Shown: positions 15,828 through 29,029, counted from the first letter of the stretch. The stretch: 64,000 nt of DNA from Gammaproteobacteria bacterium (GCA_030065815.1 JASJCU010000002.1:30920-94919); one strand, 5' to 3'. Made by a program: numbers and translations. The notes: a model not told the origin generated them from the sequence alone.

Positions 15828-18185
15828 ATGCAGTTCGGCAGCATCCGAAACGGCAGCAAGCCAGGCAACGGAAACGGCACCGCACGGCTCGCCACGGCGA
15901 TCCAGTCCGATCGCGTCGACCTGCTCTACCGCGGCACCTTCGCGTCGCTGATCACATCGTTCGCGATCGCGGTGCTGTTGGTATTCCTGCACCGCACGCA
16001 GCACGCCATGGCCGGCGGCCTGGCATGGCTGGTCGTCATCAGCGGCCTGCTGCTCGGACGCCTGATCGCCGGCTGGCTGTACCGTGTGCGTCGCGACCTG
16101 CTGTCGGACAGCGCCGCGTGGCTGCGGCTGTTTCGCAACGGCGCGAGCCTGACGGCCGGTGCCTGGGGCATTGCCGGCATCCTGTTCCTGCCCGGGCAGC
16201 AGCCGCTGCTGCAGGCGATGACGCTGATCATGCTCGCCGGCATCGCCGCCGCCGCACTGAGCGCGATGGCCGCGGATTTTCCGACCTACCGCAACTACGT
16301 CGTCCTGACCCTGTCGCCGCTGGTCGCGATCAACCTGCTGCGCGGCAGCGACGAGGAAAGGCTGGTCGGCGTCATGGCCCTGGTGCTGATGCTGTTCCTG
16401 CTGCGTTCCGGCCGGGCGACCGCCGCGGCGATCGAGAGCGCGCTGACCCTGCACCACGAGAATGCCGCGCTGGTCGATGACCTGAGGAGCGAGAAGAATC
16501 GCGTCCTCAGCGATGCCGAGACGATGATGGGCACGGTGCTGTCGGCGTCGCCGATCGTACTCTGGGCGGTCGACAACGACGGCGTGATCACGTTCATGGA
16601 GGGTCGCCAGTTCACCGCGCAGACCGGCCACGACCTGCCCGAGATCGGCGACAACCTGTTCGACGCGTTTGCGACGCAGCCGCAGATCGCGTACGAGACC
16701 CAGCGCGCGCTGCGCGGCGAGGCTTTCGCCACCGAGGTCGAGCTGGACGGACACAGCTACGAGATCCACTACAACCCGATGCGCGACGACGCCGGCGCGC
16801 AGCAGGGCGCGATCGGCGTCGCAATCGACATCACCGATCGCATCGCGCACAAGCTGGAGCTGTCGCGGCGCGCCCACTACGACGAACTCACGGGCCTGCC
16901 GAACCGCACGCTGATCATGAGCCAGATCGAGCACGCCTTCGACAACGCGCGGCGCCACAACTCGCACGTCGGCCTGTTCTTTCTCGACCTCGACAACTTC
17001 AAGACCGTCAACGACACGATGGGCCACAATGCCGGCGACGAACTGCTGCGCCTGGCCGCCGAGCGGCTCAACGACGCGGTACGCCAGAACGACATGCCGG
17101 CGCGCCTCGGCGGCGACGAGTTCCTGGTCGTCAGCGAAGACATGCACCGTCCGGAGGACGCCGAGGTCATCGCCCACAAGATCGCGCGCGTGTTCCAGCG
17201 CCCGTTCGTCGTCGAAAAACGCGAGGTCTATGCGACGACCAGCGTCGGCATCGCGATCTTCCCCGAGGACGGCACGACCGCCGAAGCACTGCTGCAGAGC
17301 GCCGACACGGCGATGTACCACGCCAAGACCGCGGGCAAGAACAAGTACCGTTTCTTCACCCGGCAGATGCAGGACACCGCGGAACGCCATATGGCGATGG
17401 AGACCGATCTGCGCAAGGCGCTGGCGCGCGACGAGCTGCGCCTGATGTACCAACCCAAGTACGACGCACGCAGCGGCCGGCTGCGCGGTGCCGAGGCACT
17501 GTTGCGCTGGGACTCACAGCGCCTCGGCCAGGTCTCGCCCGACGACTTCATCCCGGTCGCCGAGGTCGCCGGCCTGATGCCGCAGATCGGCGACTGGATA
17601 TTGCGCACGGCGTGCGCCGAAGCCACCACCTGGCAGGCGCTCGCCGACACGCCGCTGCACGTCGCGATCAACGTCTCGCCGCAGCAGTTCCGCAACACCG
17701 ACCTGCTCGCCAACGTCACGCAGGCACTGGTCGCAACCGAACTCCAACCGGGCCTGCTCGAACTCGAGATCACCGAGAGCGTACTGGTCGAGGACGCTCC
17801 GGAGACGATGGCGGCGTTCACGACCCTGTGCGAGATGGGCATAACGCTGGCCCTCGATGACTTTGGCACCGGCTACTCGTCGCTCAGCTACCTGAAGAAG
17901 TTCCCGATGCAGGTCCTCAAGATCGACAGGGCCTTCATCCAGGACCTCGGCAACGACGACGACAATGCCTCGCTGGTCGATGCGATCATCGCGATGGCAC
18001 ACAGCCTGCGCATGGAAGTCGTCGCCGAGGGTGTCGAGACCGCGGAGCAGTATGCGTTTCTCAAGCAGCGCGACGTCGAGCTCGTGCAGGGGTTCCTGTT
18101 CTGTCGACCGGTCAGCGCCGACGCGTTCCGCACGCTGATCCGCGACGAGGCCAGCGGACGCACGCCGCAACCGCACGCCGTCTGA
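15828..18185 (+). CDS. Membrane PAS-GGDEF-EAL cyclic di-GMP enzyme
   Basis: A 785-residue protein with about six membrane helices in residues 35-200, a PAS domain (about 225-345), a GGDEF domain (about 350-510) and an EAL domain (about 520-780). The GGDEF active-site motif (ARLGGDEF) is intact, and an RxxD inhibitory site (RQND) lies five residues before it. The EAL domain keeps GAEALLRW, INVSPQQF, ELEITESV, DDFGTGYSS and EGVETAEQ, so both synthesis and breakdown of cyclic di-GMP are possible. ATG 15828 is my choice; ATG 15744 would add 28 residues that resemble leader sequence. Confidence 0.9.
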   Translation: MQFGSIRNGSKPGNGNGTARLATAIQSDRVDLLYRGTFASLITSFAIAVLLVFLHRTQHAMAGGLAWLVVISGLLLGRLIAGWLYRVRRDLLSDSAAWLRLFRNGASLTAGAWGIAGILFLPGQQPLLQAMTLIMLAGIAAAALSAMAADFPTYRNYVVLTLSPLVAINLLRGSDEERLVGVMALVLMLFLLRSGRATAAAIESALTLHHENAALVDDLRSEKNRVLSDAETMMGTVLSASPIVLWAVDNDGVITFMEGRQFTAQTGHDLPEIGDNLFDAFATQPQIAYETQRALRGEAFATEVELDGHSYEIHYNPMRDDAGAQQGAIGVAIDITDRIAHKLELSRRAHYDELTGLPNRTLIMSQIEHAFDNARRHNSHVGLFFLDLDNFKTVNDTMGHNAGDELLRLAAERLNDAVRQNDMPARLGGDEFLVVSEDMHRPEDAEVIAHKIARVFQRPFVVEKREVYATTSVGIAIFPEDGTTAEALLQSADTAMYHAKTAGKNKYRFFTRQMQDTAERHMAMETDLRKALARDELRLMYQPKYDARSGRLRGAEALLRWDSQRLGQVSPDDFIPVAEVAGLMPQIGDWILRTACAEATTWQALADTPLHVAINVSPQQFRNTDLLANVTQALVATELQPGLLELEITESVLVEDAPETMAAFTTLCEMGITLALDDFGTGYSSLSYLKKFPMQVLKIDRAFIQDLGNDDDNASLVDAIIAMAHSLRMEVVAEGVETAEQYAFLKQRDVELVQGFLFCRPVSADAFRTLIRDEASGRTPQPHAV

Positions 18186-18588
18186 GCGGGTCACCGCGCA
18201 CCGTGTGCGGTGATGGCGGCGCGCCACAGACCGGCAACACCGACGATCGGTTCGGCACGATTTGCCACTGTACGCGGCTGCAGCCGCGCACGCGTCACAC
18301 CAGGTCAGCACGACCATGGCCCGCGGGCATGGCCGCCGTCAGTGCGCCGGCGCCGGGCAGCGGAGGCGGGGAGCGGGCAGCGGCTGGCCCTGGCAGGTAG
18401 CACTGTCACGCGGCACCCTCCGAGACGCACTCCGACGACCCGGCTGACGGCAGCGGCATGCCCGGCGACATATCGGGCCGCAGCGCCTTTGCCGGCCCGG
18501 CGATCACGGAGCGGATCCACAGGCTTGTCGACTGGCGGCGCAACCGGCCCGACTACGGGACCAAGGTCGCGGCGGACGGCTCTTGCGC
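18186..18588. other. Intergenic gap between convergent genes
   Basis: The gap between the GGDEF/EAL gene and the convergent receptor gene has no supported ORF. Near its left end TCACCGC (18191-18197) faces GCGGTGA (18207-18213) in a hairpin without a T-run, which could weakly terminate the GGDEF/EAL transcript. The rest shows nothing I can support. Confidence 0.35.
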
Positions 18589-20808
18589 TTACTTCAACGA
18601 GTCGGCCAGCCGGTCGAGACTGGCGACCACTTGGTCGGACAGGGTCTGCACGCGCGCATAGCCCTGCTCGGCGGCACGCATGTCGCCGCGCTCCTTGGCC
18701 TCGACGACCTCGCGGATCGCCTGGTGGATCTCGCGGTGCGGCGGCTCGATGGCCTTGAAGTCGGCGCTGGCGCCGAAGCGCTGCATGCCCTCGGCGTAGT
18801 ACCACTTGCCGAGGTCGCAGTGCTCGTGCGATGCCACCTGCTGTGAGCTCAGCTCGCTGTGGCCGTCGAGGAAGCTGCGCAGCCGACCCTTCCAGTCGAA
18901 GTGCGCGGCCTTGGCCTGTGACAGCACCAGCAGCTCGTCGTTCTCGAAACGAAAATGCTTGAGTTCATGGGTCACGCCGGCCATCGCCTCGGCGAGACGA
19001 CCGGCGAGATCGGTCGTCGTGTCGGCATGCGCCGTCGTGCCCTGGGCGAGCTGGTCGATCTCGACGACGTTGCCGGAGATATCGGCGACCACCGCCGACT
19101 GCTCCTCGGCGGCCGTCGCGATCTGCGTCGTCATGCCGTTGATCGTGCCGATCGCATCGGTGATCCGTGCCAGGGCCTCGCCGGCCTGGCCGGCCTGGGC
19201 CACGGTCTCGCCGATCCGCGCCTGGCCGTGTTCGATCATGCCGACCGCCGATTCGGCCTGTTCCTGCAGGCGGACGATCAGGTCCTGGATCTCGCTGGTC
19301 GACTGCTGCGAGCGGTGCGCGAGCGTGCGTACCTCGTCGGCGACGACCGCGAAGCCGCGCCCCTGCTCGCCGGCGCGCGCCGCCTCGATCGCGGCGTTGA
19401 GCGCCAGCAGGTTGGTCTGCTCGGCGATGCTGCGGATCACGTCGAGGATGCCGCCGATGTTATCGGTCTCGGCGCGCAGGCTGGTGATCGTCGACGCGGC
19501 GGCGTCGAACTCGCGGGCGAAGGTGTTGATCGACGCGATGCTCTGCTCGACGGTCTCGCGGCCCTGCACGGCGACGCTGTCGGCCTCGCTCGACGACGCG
19601 GCGACGCGACTGGCGCCGGTCGCGACCTCGCGCGCGGTCGCCGACATCTCCTCGGTCGCGACAACGACGGCCTGGGTGTTGCCGCGCAGGCGCTGCATGC
19701 TGTCGTCGGTCGCGCCGGCGGCCTCGCTGACCTTGCTGGTGGTCTCGCTGAGTACGGTCGACATGCCGGCGATGCGCTTGAGCATGTCGTGGATCTTGCC
19801 AGCGAATTCATTGAACGCCGACGCCAGGTCGGCGAACTCGTCGCCGCCGCCGACGTCCATGCGCCGCGTCAGGTCGCCGTCGCCCTGCGCGATCGCGCAC
19901 ATGTTGTGGGCGACCTGCGATGCGCGGTGCGAGATGCTCCAGCCGAGCCATGACAGCCACGCGGCGACGGCCAGGATGATCGCGGCCAGCGCACCGTACA
20001 GCACGACATCGATACGCGACGACGCAGCGGCGATCTGGGTGCCGAGCTCGGCCTCGAATGCCTGGAGTTCGGCCTCGACCGCGTGCACGGTCTTGCGCAG
20101 CTCGCCGAGCGCGCCGTCCTTGTGGCTCAGGCCGAGTTCGCGCTCGGCGTCGACCAGGGCCAGGAAGCCGGCCCGGTAGGCGTCCATGAAGCCACTCGCC
20201 TGCGCGCGCACATCGCCCGCCATCGCGGCGGTTGTCAACGCGGCCTGCATGCTGCCGAAGCTGTTGTCGAACTTGTCGAGATACTTGGTGTCGCGGCGCA
20301 GCATGAAGTCCTTCTCGGCGCGCCGCAGCATCAGCATATGGCTGGTCAGCTCGAAGTCACCCAGTGCCTTGAAGATCGCCTCGGCGTCGTGCACCGCCTC
20401 GCGCAGCCTGCCGTAGAGGCCGTCCTTGGCGTGTAGGCCGATCCTGTGCTGCAGCCTGACGACGTCGTCGAACAGCCCCCGGTACGCGGCGCCGCCGGCG
20501 CGCACGCGGTCGACCGCCGTCGACGCGATGGCCAGCTCGGCGAGCAGCGTGTCGAGCTCACCGAGGTGCGCCTCGACCTCGCCGTAGGTCGCGTCGAACT
20601 TGTCGACATAGGCGTTGTCGCGGCGGGCCAGGAAGTCCTTCTCGTGGCGCCGCAGCTCCAGCATGTGGGTTTCGATCTCGGCGACCTGGTAGCGGCTCGC
20701 CGACAGGCGTTCGTAGGCGAGCACCTGCAGGTGGGTGATGACGCCGAGCAGCACGAGCAACAGCGTGACCACGACGACGGTGGCGATCATCTTGAATTTG
20801 ACAGGCAT
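18589..20808 (-). CDS. Methyl-accepting chemotaxis protein with HBM sensor and CZB domain
   Basis: A 739-residue receptor. A first membrane helix (residues 8-30) is followed by a periplasmic helical domain with two repeats of RR-x-EKDF-x-x-RRD, the mark of HBM (helical bimodular) sensors such as P. putida McpS, which bind organic acids. A second helix (about 275-295), a HAMP region, and the signalling tip with [20 protein letters not shown] follow. The last 120 residues form a CZB zinc-binding domain ([25 protein letters not shown]), which senses zinc or hypochlorous acid in known cases. ATG 20808 has GGAGTG upstream; a sigma-28 promoter lies about 100 bases before it. Confidence 0.93.
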   Translation of the reverse strand: MPVKFKMIATVVVVTLLLVLLGVITHLQVLAYERLSASRYQVAEIETHMLELRRHEKDFLARRDNAYVDKFDATYGEVEAHLGELDTLLAELAIASTAVDRVRAGGAAYRGLFDDVVRLQHRIGLHAKDGLYGRLREAVHDAEAIFKALGDFELTSHMLMLRRAEKDFMLRRDTKYLDKFDNSFGSMQAALTTAAMAGDVRAQASGFMDAYRAGFLALVDAERELGLSHKDGALGELRKTVHAVEAELQAFEAELGTQIAAASSRIDVVLYGALAAIILAVAAWLSWLGWSISHRASQVAHNMCAIAQGDGDLTRRMDVGGGDEFADLASAFNEFAGKIHDMLKRIAGMSTVLSETTSKVSEAAGATDDSMQRLRGNTQAVVVATEEMSATAREVATGASRVAASSSEADSVAVQGRETVEQSIASINTFAREFDAAASTITSLRAETDNIGGILDVIRSIAEQTNLLALNAAIEAARAGEQGRGFAVVADEVRTLAHRSQQSTSEIQDLIVRLQEQAESAVGMIEHGQARIGETVAQAGQAGEALARITDAIGTINGMTTQIATAAEEQSAVVADISGNVVEIDQLAQGTTAHADTTTDLAGRLAEAMAGVTHELKHFRFENDELLVLSQAKAAHFDWKGRLRSFLDGHSELSSQQVASHEHCDLGKWYYAEGMQRFGASADFKAIEPPHREIHQAIREVVEAKERGDMRAAEQGYARVQTLSDQVVASLDRLADSLK

Positions 20809-20904
20809 TGCGGTCACTCCCGCGTGGTTTGTCGCGCCCACGCATGATCAAGTGCACGGCTTCCGCTGCGGCACAGAAAGAAAATTCGTTATCCGACAAC
20901 CGAC

Positions 20905-20931
20905 TTATCGGTTTTTGTCCGTGTTTCTTGA
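20905..20931 (-). promoter_or_regulatory. Sigma-28 promoter for the HBM/CZB receptor
   Basis: Read on the minus strand: TCAAGAAA, 11 bases, ACCGATAA. The -10 matches GCCGATAA at 7 of 8 positions, the -35 starts with TCAAG as in many sigma-28 promoters, and the 11-base spacing is exact. It lies in the 134-base gap between the beta-CASP hydrolase stop and the receptor start, pointing at the receptor. Confidence 0.75.
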
Positions 20932-20942
20932 GGGGGGTGTTA

Positions 20943-22358
20943 CTAACCGGGCTTTCTGTCGTCGGCGGGCAGCGCGACCCGCGTCGCCGGGACGATGTCG
21001 CGTAGCAGGGTAGCCAGCGTCGCGCTGGCCTCGGGGTCGCCGTGGATCAGGCGGATCTCGCCGGGCAGGCGCTGCATATCGCGCACGAAGGCGACCAGGC
21101 CGGCCTGATCGGCGTGCGCCGAGTAGCCGGAGATCGTGTGCACCCGGGCGCGGATGTCGATACGCTCGTCGCCGAAATCGACGTAGCCGCCGTGCGGTCC
21201 GTACTGCTGGATCGCCCGGCCCGGCGTGCCCCTGGCCTGGTAGCCAACGAACAGGATGTCGTGCCTGGGGTTGCCGAGCATGGCCTTGAGGTAGTTGACG
21301 ATGCGCCCGCCGGCGCACATGCCGCTGGCCGCGAGCACGACGACCGGGCGCTCGCTGCGGTCGAGGTAGTCGACCAGGCGCATGTGGTCGGCGTGGCTGT
21401 CGATCGTCGTCAACTGCTCGAAATTCAGCGGATGCCGGCCATCTTCGAGACGCGCGCGCGCCTCGTCGTCCCAATGCGGGCGCAACTCGCGGTACAGCCT
21501 GGTGAACTTGGCCGCCATCGGCGAGTCGAGGATGATCTCGACATCGTCCCAGGCCAGCCCGTTGGCGGCTTCGCTACCCTGGTTGCGGTGCAGGATGTCC
21601 TCGAGCTCGTACAACAGCTCCTGGGTGCGGCCGATGCTGAACGCCGGGATCAGCACGGTTCCGCGGTCGGCGAGTGCATGTCGCAGGACCTGTTCGAGGG
21701 CATCCTGGCGCTGCTCGCGGCGCTCGTGGTTGCGGTCGCCGTAGGTGCTCTCCATGACCAGCACGTCGCACGACTCGGGCTGATCGGGCGCACGCAACAG
21801 CGGCGTGTCGCGGTTACCGAGGTCGCCGGAGAAGATCACGTGGCGCGCGGCGTCGCCGCTGCCGACGCGGCAGTCGACCCACGCCGAGCCGAGGATATGC
21901 CCGGCGCGGCGGAACTGGACCGCCAGCGGCACGTCGCCGTCGACGTCGATCGCCTGCCACTGACCGAACGCCACCGGCCGGATCATGCGCTCGAGCCTGG
22001 CCATGACCTTGCGGATCAGCGACCTGTTGCGCGTGACGCCGATCTTCAGCGCATCCTCGAGGACCACCGGCAACAGCTTCGCCGACGGTGGCGTGCAGTA
22101 GATCGGCCCGTTGAAGCCGGCCGCGAGCAGGTACGGGATACGGCCGACGTGGTCGATGTGGACATGGGTGACGATCAACGCCCGCACCCGGTCGATCGGG
22201 AACTCGATCGCGAGCTGCTCGGCATGCGCGCCCTTGCCGGACGTCTCGGCGCCCTGGAACAGCCCGCAGTCGATCAGGATCGCGTCGGCGGTGCCCGGGC
22301 GCAGCTCGTGGCACGAGCCGGTGACGCCGCCAACGGCGCCATGGTGCAGGATCTTCAT
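20943..22358 (-). CDS. Beta-CASP metallo-beta-lactamase-fold hydrolase
   Basis: A 471-residue enzyme of the RNA-specificity (CPSF73-like, beta-CASP) branch of metallo-beta-lactamases. The metal motif reads HVHIDHVGRIPYLL near residue 65; IFSGDLGNRDTPLL and VMESTYGDRNH are later metal blocks. The beta-CASP insert holds PAFSIGRTQELLYEL and ILDSPMAAKFT. The C-terminal part has VLAASGMCAGGRIVNYL and SGYSAHADQAGL. Relatives include mRNA 3'-end nucleases, but bacterial members mostly lack known targets. It is followed by the receptor gene with its own promoter. Confidence 0.88.
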   Translation of the reverse strand: MKILHHGAVGGVTGSCHELRPGTADAILIDCGLFQGAETSGKGAHAEQLAIEFPIDRVRALIVTHVHIDHVGRIPYLLAAGFNGPIYCTPPSAKLLPVVLEDALKIGVTRNRSLIRKVMARLERMIRPVAFGQWQAIDVDGDVPLAVQFRRAGHILGSAWVDCRVGSGDAARHVIFSGDLGNRDTPLLRAPDQPESCDVLVMESTYGDRNHERREQRQDALEQVLRHALADRGTVLIPAFSIGRTQELLYELEDILHRNQGSEAANGLAWDDVEIILDSPMAAKFTRLYRELRPHWDDEARARLEDGRHPLNFEQLTTIDSHADHMRLVDYLDRSERPVVVLAASGMCAGGRIVNYLKAMLGNPRHDILFVGYQARGTPGRAIQQYGPHGGYVDFGDERIDIRARVHTISGYSAHADQAGLVAFVRDMQRLPGEIRLIHGDPEASATLATLLRDIVPATRVALPADDRKPG

Positions 22359-22393
22359 AACGCCTCTACAACGATTCTAGGATCTGACACCGA

Positions 22394-22560
22394 GTTGGGA
22401 ACGCAAAGGCCGCAAATCTCAAAGAACACAAAGAACCCTTTTGCGCGCGGCACTTGCCGTGATCGCTAAACGAGTCAACCCCGGCATACGCCGCATCTCA
22501 AAGTCAAAGAAAACTCTGCGACCTTTGCGTCTTTGCGGCCTTTGCGTTCGATACTCCCAA
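22394..22560. repeat. Element bounded by imperfect inverted repeats
   Basis: The left end (22394-22416) and the reverse complement of the right end (22532-22560) share TTGGGA and then AACGCAAAGGCCGCAAA. The arms continue as runs of CGCAAAG-like and TCAAAG-like words on both sides. The interior of about 115 bases has no gene. The element fills nearly the whole gap between the ileS stop and the beta-CASP hydrolase start. It looks like a MITE- or REP-type sequence; no transposase is in the window. Confidence 0.65.
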
Positions 22561-22576
22561 CCCGAAACGGCACGCC

Positions 22577-25393
<2,817 letters not shown>

Positions 25394-25431
25394 GGTCTCG
25401 GGACCCGGTACTCGGTCATGGTGGATGGATG

Positions 25432-26388
25432 TCAGACGGACTCGGAATGTGCGACGCGATCAATGCGGTGGATCTCGCGGGCGCGCTCGACGTCGCGCCC
25501 GATCTGTGCGCGCAGCGCGTCGAACGATTCGAACTTGTGCTCGTCGCGGATGCGGGCGACGAAGTCGACCTCGACATGCCGACCGTACACGTCGGCGTCG
25601 TAGTCGAACAGGTGCACCTCGAGCAGCAGGCGGTCGTCGCCGTCGAGGGTCGGCCGGCTGCCGATGTTGGCCACGCCCGGCAGCGGCCGGTCGTCGAGGC
25701 AGTAGACCAGCACCGCGTAGACGCCGCGCAGCGGTGTCGAGCGGCGCAGCAGACCGATGTTCATCGTCGGGAAACCGATCGTGCGGCCGCGCTTGTTGCC
25801 GTGCGCGACGCGCCCGGCGATCCGGTAACGGCGCCCGAGGCAGCGCGCGGCATGCGCGAGGTCGCCGGCCTGCAGCGCCTCACGGACGCGCGTGCTGCTG
25901 ATGCGCTCGCCGTCTTCGGCGACCGTGGCCAGGCTCTCGACCACGAAGCCGTGCTCGGCGCCCATGCGCTCGAGCATCGCGAAGTCGCCGACCCGGCCGC
26001 TACCGAAACGGAAGTCGTCACCGACATAGAGGTGGCGGATGCCGAGCTTGTCGACCAGCACGCCGCGCACGAAATCCTCGGCACCGACTGCAGCGAACGC
26101 GGCGTCGAAGCGCACCAGCAATACGCGGTCGATGCCGCAGCCGGCGATCGCCTCGAGTTTCTCGCGCAGCCGCGTCAGCCGCGCCGGCGCCTGCTCGGGG
26201 CGGAAGAACTCCATCGGCTGCGGCTCGAAGATGATCACCAGCGACGGCAGGCCGGCGTCGCGGGCGCGCGCCGTCAGCGCCGCCAGTACCGCCTGGTGGC
26301 CGATGTGGACGCCGTCGAAGTTGCCGATCGTGGCCACGCAGTCACGGTGTTCAGCGCGCAGATTGTGCAGGCCCCGGATCAGAAGCAC
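25432..26388 (-). CDS. ribF: Bifunctional riboflavin kinase / FAD synthetase
   Basis: A 318-residue enzyme making FMN from riboflavin and then FAD. The N-terminal nucleotidyltransferase domain (1-180) has [16 protein letters not shown] with the ATP-binding GxxHx[16 protein letters not shown] and SSTRVREAL. The C-terminal flavokinase domain has GKR-type [20 protein letters not shown] and the Glu in [14 protein letters not shown]. It is translated just before ileS. Upstream there are 557 bases without a gene. Confidence 0.96.
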   Translation of the reverse strand: MLLIRGLHNLRAEHRDCVATIGNFDGVHIGHQAVLAALTARARDAGLPSLVIIFEPQPMEFFRPEQAPARLTRLREKLEAIAGCGIDRVLLVRFDAAFAAVGAEDFVRGVLVDKLGIRHLYVGDDFRFGSGRVGDFAMLERMGAEHGFVVESLATVAEDGERISSTRVREALQAGDLAHAARCLGRRYRIAGRVAHGNKRGRTIGFPTMNIGLLRRSTPLRGVYAVLVYCLDDRPLPGVANIGSRPTLDGDDRLLLEVHLFDYDADVYGRHVEVDFVARIRDEHKFESFDALRAQIGRDVERAREIHRIDRVAHSESV

Positions 26389-26480
26389 GGGCGTACGACC
26401 GCCTGGTCAAGGAAAACAAGCGTCTGATTATATCGGCACGCGCGGCTGCGGCGTAACCCGCGCCGGCAGCACGGCGGGCC

Positions 26481-26520
26481 GCAAAAACAATACCCGGCAG
26501 CGTCCGTGCTGCCGGGTATT
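26481..26520 (-). terminator. Rho-independent terminator (minus strand)
   Basis: A perfect 13-bp stem (26489-26501 with 26508-26520) closes a 6-nt loop. Read on the minus strand it is followed by TTGTTTTTG. It ends transcripts coming from lspA or from the gap at 26521-26945, and it separates them from ribF, which then needs its own promoter. Confidence 0.85.
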
Positions 26521-26945
26521 TCCACCGAGGTCTGGTGTCGATCCGTCCTGGATCCCGCGACATCCCTGTCTACCGGTACGTCCTGTACGTGCACGTCGTC
26601 CTTGAAGGTGGTGGCAGAATTGTCGACGCCGCCGCGGCGCCGCTGAATGGCCGAAAGCCGCCAGTGCTGTAGGGATTTTCCCAGCGTGCTGTCCCACCGA
26701 CGACCGGTCGTTCGGTGTCGCTGCATTGGCCGACGCCCCGGCGCGCGGGCGGCGGCCGGCCGATGCCAGCGCGAGCGCCGGCACCGATACCGCAAGTCAT
26801 TGAGAGAGCAACCAAAGGCAACGCCACCCGGGTGTCTCTGCGGTATCGCGTTCAGCGCCGCTGGCGTCACCGTCGGCGCGCGAACCCGCCGTGCACAGAC
26901 ACCAAGGCCGCGTACCGACTGCCGAGTCGACCGCCGGACAGGTCG
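26521..26945. other. Long 3' region of lspA with an inverted repeat, no supported gene
   Basis: These 425 bases lie between the lspA stop and the minus-strand terminator. Several frames are open, but none has protein-like composition or a binding site. CGATACCGCA (26785-26794) pairs with TGCGGTATCG (26839-26848) in a perfect 10-bp stem. A long 3' UTR or a small RNA using the terminator at 26481 would fit, but I cannot show either. Confidence 0.35.
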
Positions 26946-27419
26946 CTAGGACGGCGCATCACTGCGGTCACCGAGCACGGCATCGATCAGCAGCAGGACC
27001 ACGCCGAGCGTGATCGCGCTGTCGGCGACGTTGAACGACGGCCAGTACCAGTCCTGCCAGTGCCATTGCAGGAAGTCGACGACCTTGCCCAACCAGACGC
27101 GATCGATGATGTTGCCGATCGCTCCGCCGATTACCAGCGCGAGGCCGTAGCCGGTCAGGCGCTCGCCGGGCTGCAGGCGACGCAGCCAGACCACCATGAC
27201 GGTCGTGACGACGACGCCGAGCGAGATGAAGAACCAGCGCTGCCAACCGCCGGCATCGGCGAGGAAGCTGAACGCGGCGCCGGTGTTGTAGACCAGCGTC
27301 AGGTTGAACACCGGCCACACGACCAGGACCTCGTACTCGTCGAACGTCGCCATGATCCAGAACTTGGTGATCTGGTCGACGGCGACGACCAGTCCGCTCA
27401 ACCATAACAGGCGCGACAT
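26946..27419 (-). CDS. lspA: Signal peptidase II (lipoprotein signal peptidase)
   Basis: A 157-residue inner-membrane aspartic protease that cleaves prolipoproteins before the lipidated Cys. Four membrane helices are visible. The catalytic Asp blocks are GGAIGNIIDRV (about 98-108) and FNVADSAITLGV (about 129-140); DQITKFW and VYNTGAAFSFLA are family blocks. The start overlaps the murJ stop by one base (TGATG), so translation is coupled. In Pseudomonas-type order lspA follows ileS; here it is next to murJ. Confidence 0.96.
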   Translation of the reverse strand: MSRLLWLSGLVVAVDQITKFWIMATFDEYEVLVVWPVFNLTLVYNTGAAFSFLADAGGWQRWFFISLGVVVTTVMVVWLRRLQPGERLTGYGLALVIGGAIGNIIDRVWLGKVVDFLQWHWQDWYWPSFNVADSAITLGVVLLLIDAVLGDRSDAPS

Positions 27420-28963
27420 CAGACGGCCCCGCTGCCGCGCAGGTCGCGCGGGCGCACGCCGGCGACGAACAGCACCGCGAAATACACCGCCATCGCCGCG
27501 ACGATCAGCCCGCCGAGCCGGCCGACGCGGTCGATTCGCCCGGCCTCGACCCACCAGTCGAGCTGCGGCGACGACCACGCCAGCAGTGCGCCCATCAACA
27601 GCGCCGCCGCGCCGACCTGCAGCCCCAGGCGCAGCCAGCCCTGCAGCGGTCGGTAGGCCTGCGCGGCACGCAGGCCACGCAGCAGCAGGAATGCGTTCAG
27701 ATAGGCCGCCAGGCTGGTAGCCAGCGCCAGGCCGGCGTGCTGCAGCGGGAAGATCAGCAGCAGGTTCAGCACCATGTTGACGAGCATCGCGATCACGCCG
27801 ATGCGCACCGGGGTGCGCGTGTCCTGGCGCGCGTAGAAACCGGGCGCCAGCACCTTGATCAGGATGAACGCCAACAGGCCCAGCGAATAGGCCATCAGGC
27901 TGCGCTCGGCCATCGCGACATCGTGGGCGTCGAACACGTCCGACTGGAACAGCGTCGCGATCATCGGTCCGGCGAGCAGGATCAGGCCGATCGCCGCCGG
28001 CACGCCGAACATCACGGTCATGCGCAGCCCCCAGTCTAGCGTACGGCTGAACGTCACGCCGTCGGCCTCGGCCTGGCGACGCGACAGCTTGGGCAGGATC
28101 ACCGTCGACAGCGCGACACCGAGGATGCCGAGCGGGAACTCCATCAGGCGGTCGGAGTAGTACAGCCACGAGATGCTGCCGGAGACCAGGAACGACGCCA
28201 GCACGGTATCGAACAACAGGTTGATCTGCGTGACCGATACCGCGAACAGCGCCGGCAGCATCAGCGTCAGTATGCGGCGCACGCCCGGGTCGCCGAAATC
28301 CGGCCGCGGTCGCGGCAGCAGCTTCACCTGGTTGAGGAACGGCAGCTGGAACGTGAACTGGGTGATGCCGGCGACCAGCACCCCCCAGGCCAGCGCGACG
28401 ATGCTGCCGTCGAGCAGCGGCGCCAGGCCGAGCGCGGCGCCGATCAGGCAGACGTTGAGCAGCACCGGCGTGAACGCCGGCACCGCGAAGCGGTCGTGGG
28501 CGTTGAGGATGCCGCCGGCGAACGCCGTCATCGAGATGAAGAACAGGTATGGGAACGTCAGGCGCAGCATCTCGGCGGCCAGCGCGAGCTTGTCGCTGTC
28601 GCCGTCGAGCACCCAACCGAACGCGAACACCGAGACGAACAGCGGCGCGGCGACGACGCCGACCAGAGAGACCGCGAGCGTGACCAGGCCGAGGCTGCCG
28701 GCGACATGATCGACGAAGTCCTTGAGCTCGCGGTAGTCGCGCTGCGTGCGGTACTCGCTCAAGACCGGCACGAACGCGGTCGCGAATGCGCCTTCGGCGA
28801 ACAGCCGGCGCAGGAAGTTGGGGATCTTGAAGGCGACGAAAAAGGCGTCGGTGTGCGCATTGGCGCCGAACACCTGGGCGAAAACCAGGTCGCGTACGAA
28901 GCCCAGGACCCGCGACAGAAAGGTATGGCCGCCGACGGTCGAAAGGGGTCTGAGCAGGGACAG
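27419..28963 (-). CDS. murJ: Lipid II flippase MurJ
   Basis: A 514-residue polytopic membrane protein that moves lipid II to the periplasm for cell-wall synthesis. Family blocks are [29 protein letters not shown] near the N-terminus and [10 protein letters not shown] in the middle, with about 14 membrane helices. In-frame upstream sequence encodes [20 protein letters not shown], the normal MurJ start, but holds no ATG, GTG or TTG. The best start is CTG at 28963, with GGAGGA seven bases before it; ACG one codon upstream is the other option. The first GTG, at 28873, would remove 30 conserved residues. Confidence 0.93.
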   Translation of the reverse strand: MSLLRPLSTVGGHTFLSRVLGFVRDLVFAQVFGANAHTDAFFVAFKIPNFLRRLFAEGAFATAFVPVLSEYRTQRDYRELKDFVDHVAGSLGLVTLAVSLVGVVAAPLFVSVFAFGWVLDGDSDKLALAAEMLRLTFPYLFFISMTAFAGGILNAHDRFAVPAFTPVLLNVCLIGAALGLAPLLDGSIVALAWGVLVAGITQFTFQLPFLNQVKLLPRPRPDFGDPGVRRILTLMLPALFAVSVTQINLLFDTVLASFLVSGSISWLYYSDRLMEFPLGILGVALSTVILPKLSRRQAEADGVTFSRTLDWGLRMTVMFGVPAAIGLILLAGPMIATLFQSDVFDAHDVAMAERSLMAYSLGLLAFILIKVLAPGFYARQDTRTPVRIGVIAMLVNMVLNLLLIFPLQHAGLALATSLAAYLNAFLLLRGLRAAQAYRPLQGWLRLGLQVGAAALLMGALLAWSSPQLDWWVEAGRIDRVGRLGGLIVAAMAVYFAVLFVAGVRPRDLRGSGAV

Positions 28964-28987
28964 CGTGGTTTCCTCCGGAAAGCGGCG

Positions 28988-28993
28988 ATTATA
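28988..28993 (-). promoter_or_regulatory. -10 element for murJ
   Basis: A perfect TATAAT on the minus strand lies about 25 bases before the CTG start of murJ, giving a leader of roughly 18 bases with GGAGGA. The -35 region is poor (CCCAAC-like at 17 bases), so activation or a weak promoter is likely. It diverges from the rpsT promoter. Confidence 0.6.
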
Positions 28994-29029
28994 GAGGCTG
29001 TAGTCGCGCAGTTGGGAGGTCCCTGCGCC

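Noticed and set aside
18458..18661. Small plus-strand open frame starting MPGDISGRS
   Set aside because: It overlaps the end of the receptor gene, has no binding site, and is of the shadow type seen across GC-rich DNA.
26379..26870. Long open frame on the minus strand between lspA and ribF
   Set aside because: Arg/Pro/Ser-rich composition, no binding site, and it runs through a perfect terminator hairpin; other frames are open too.
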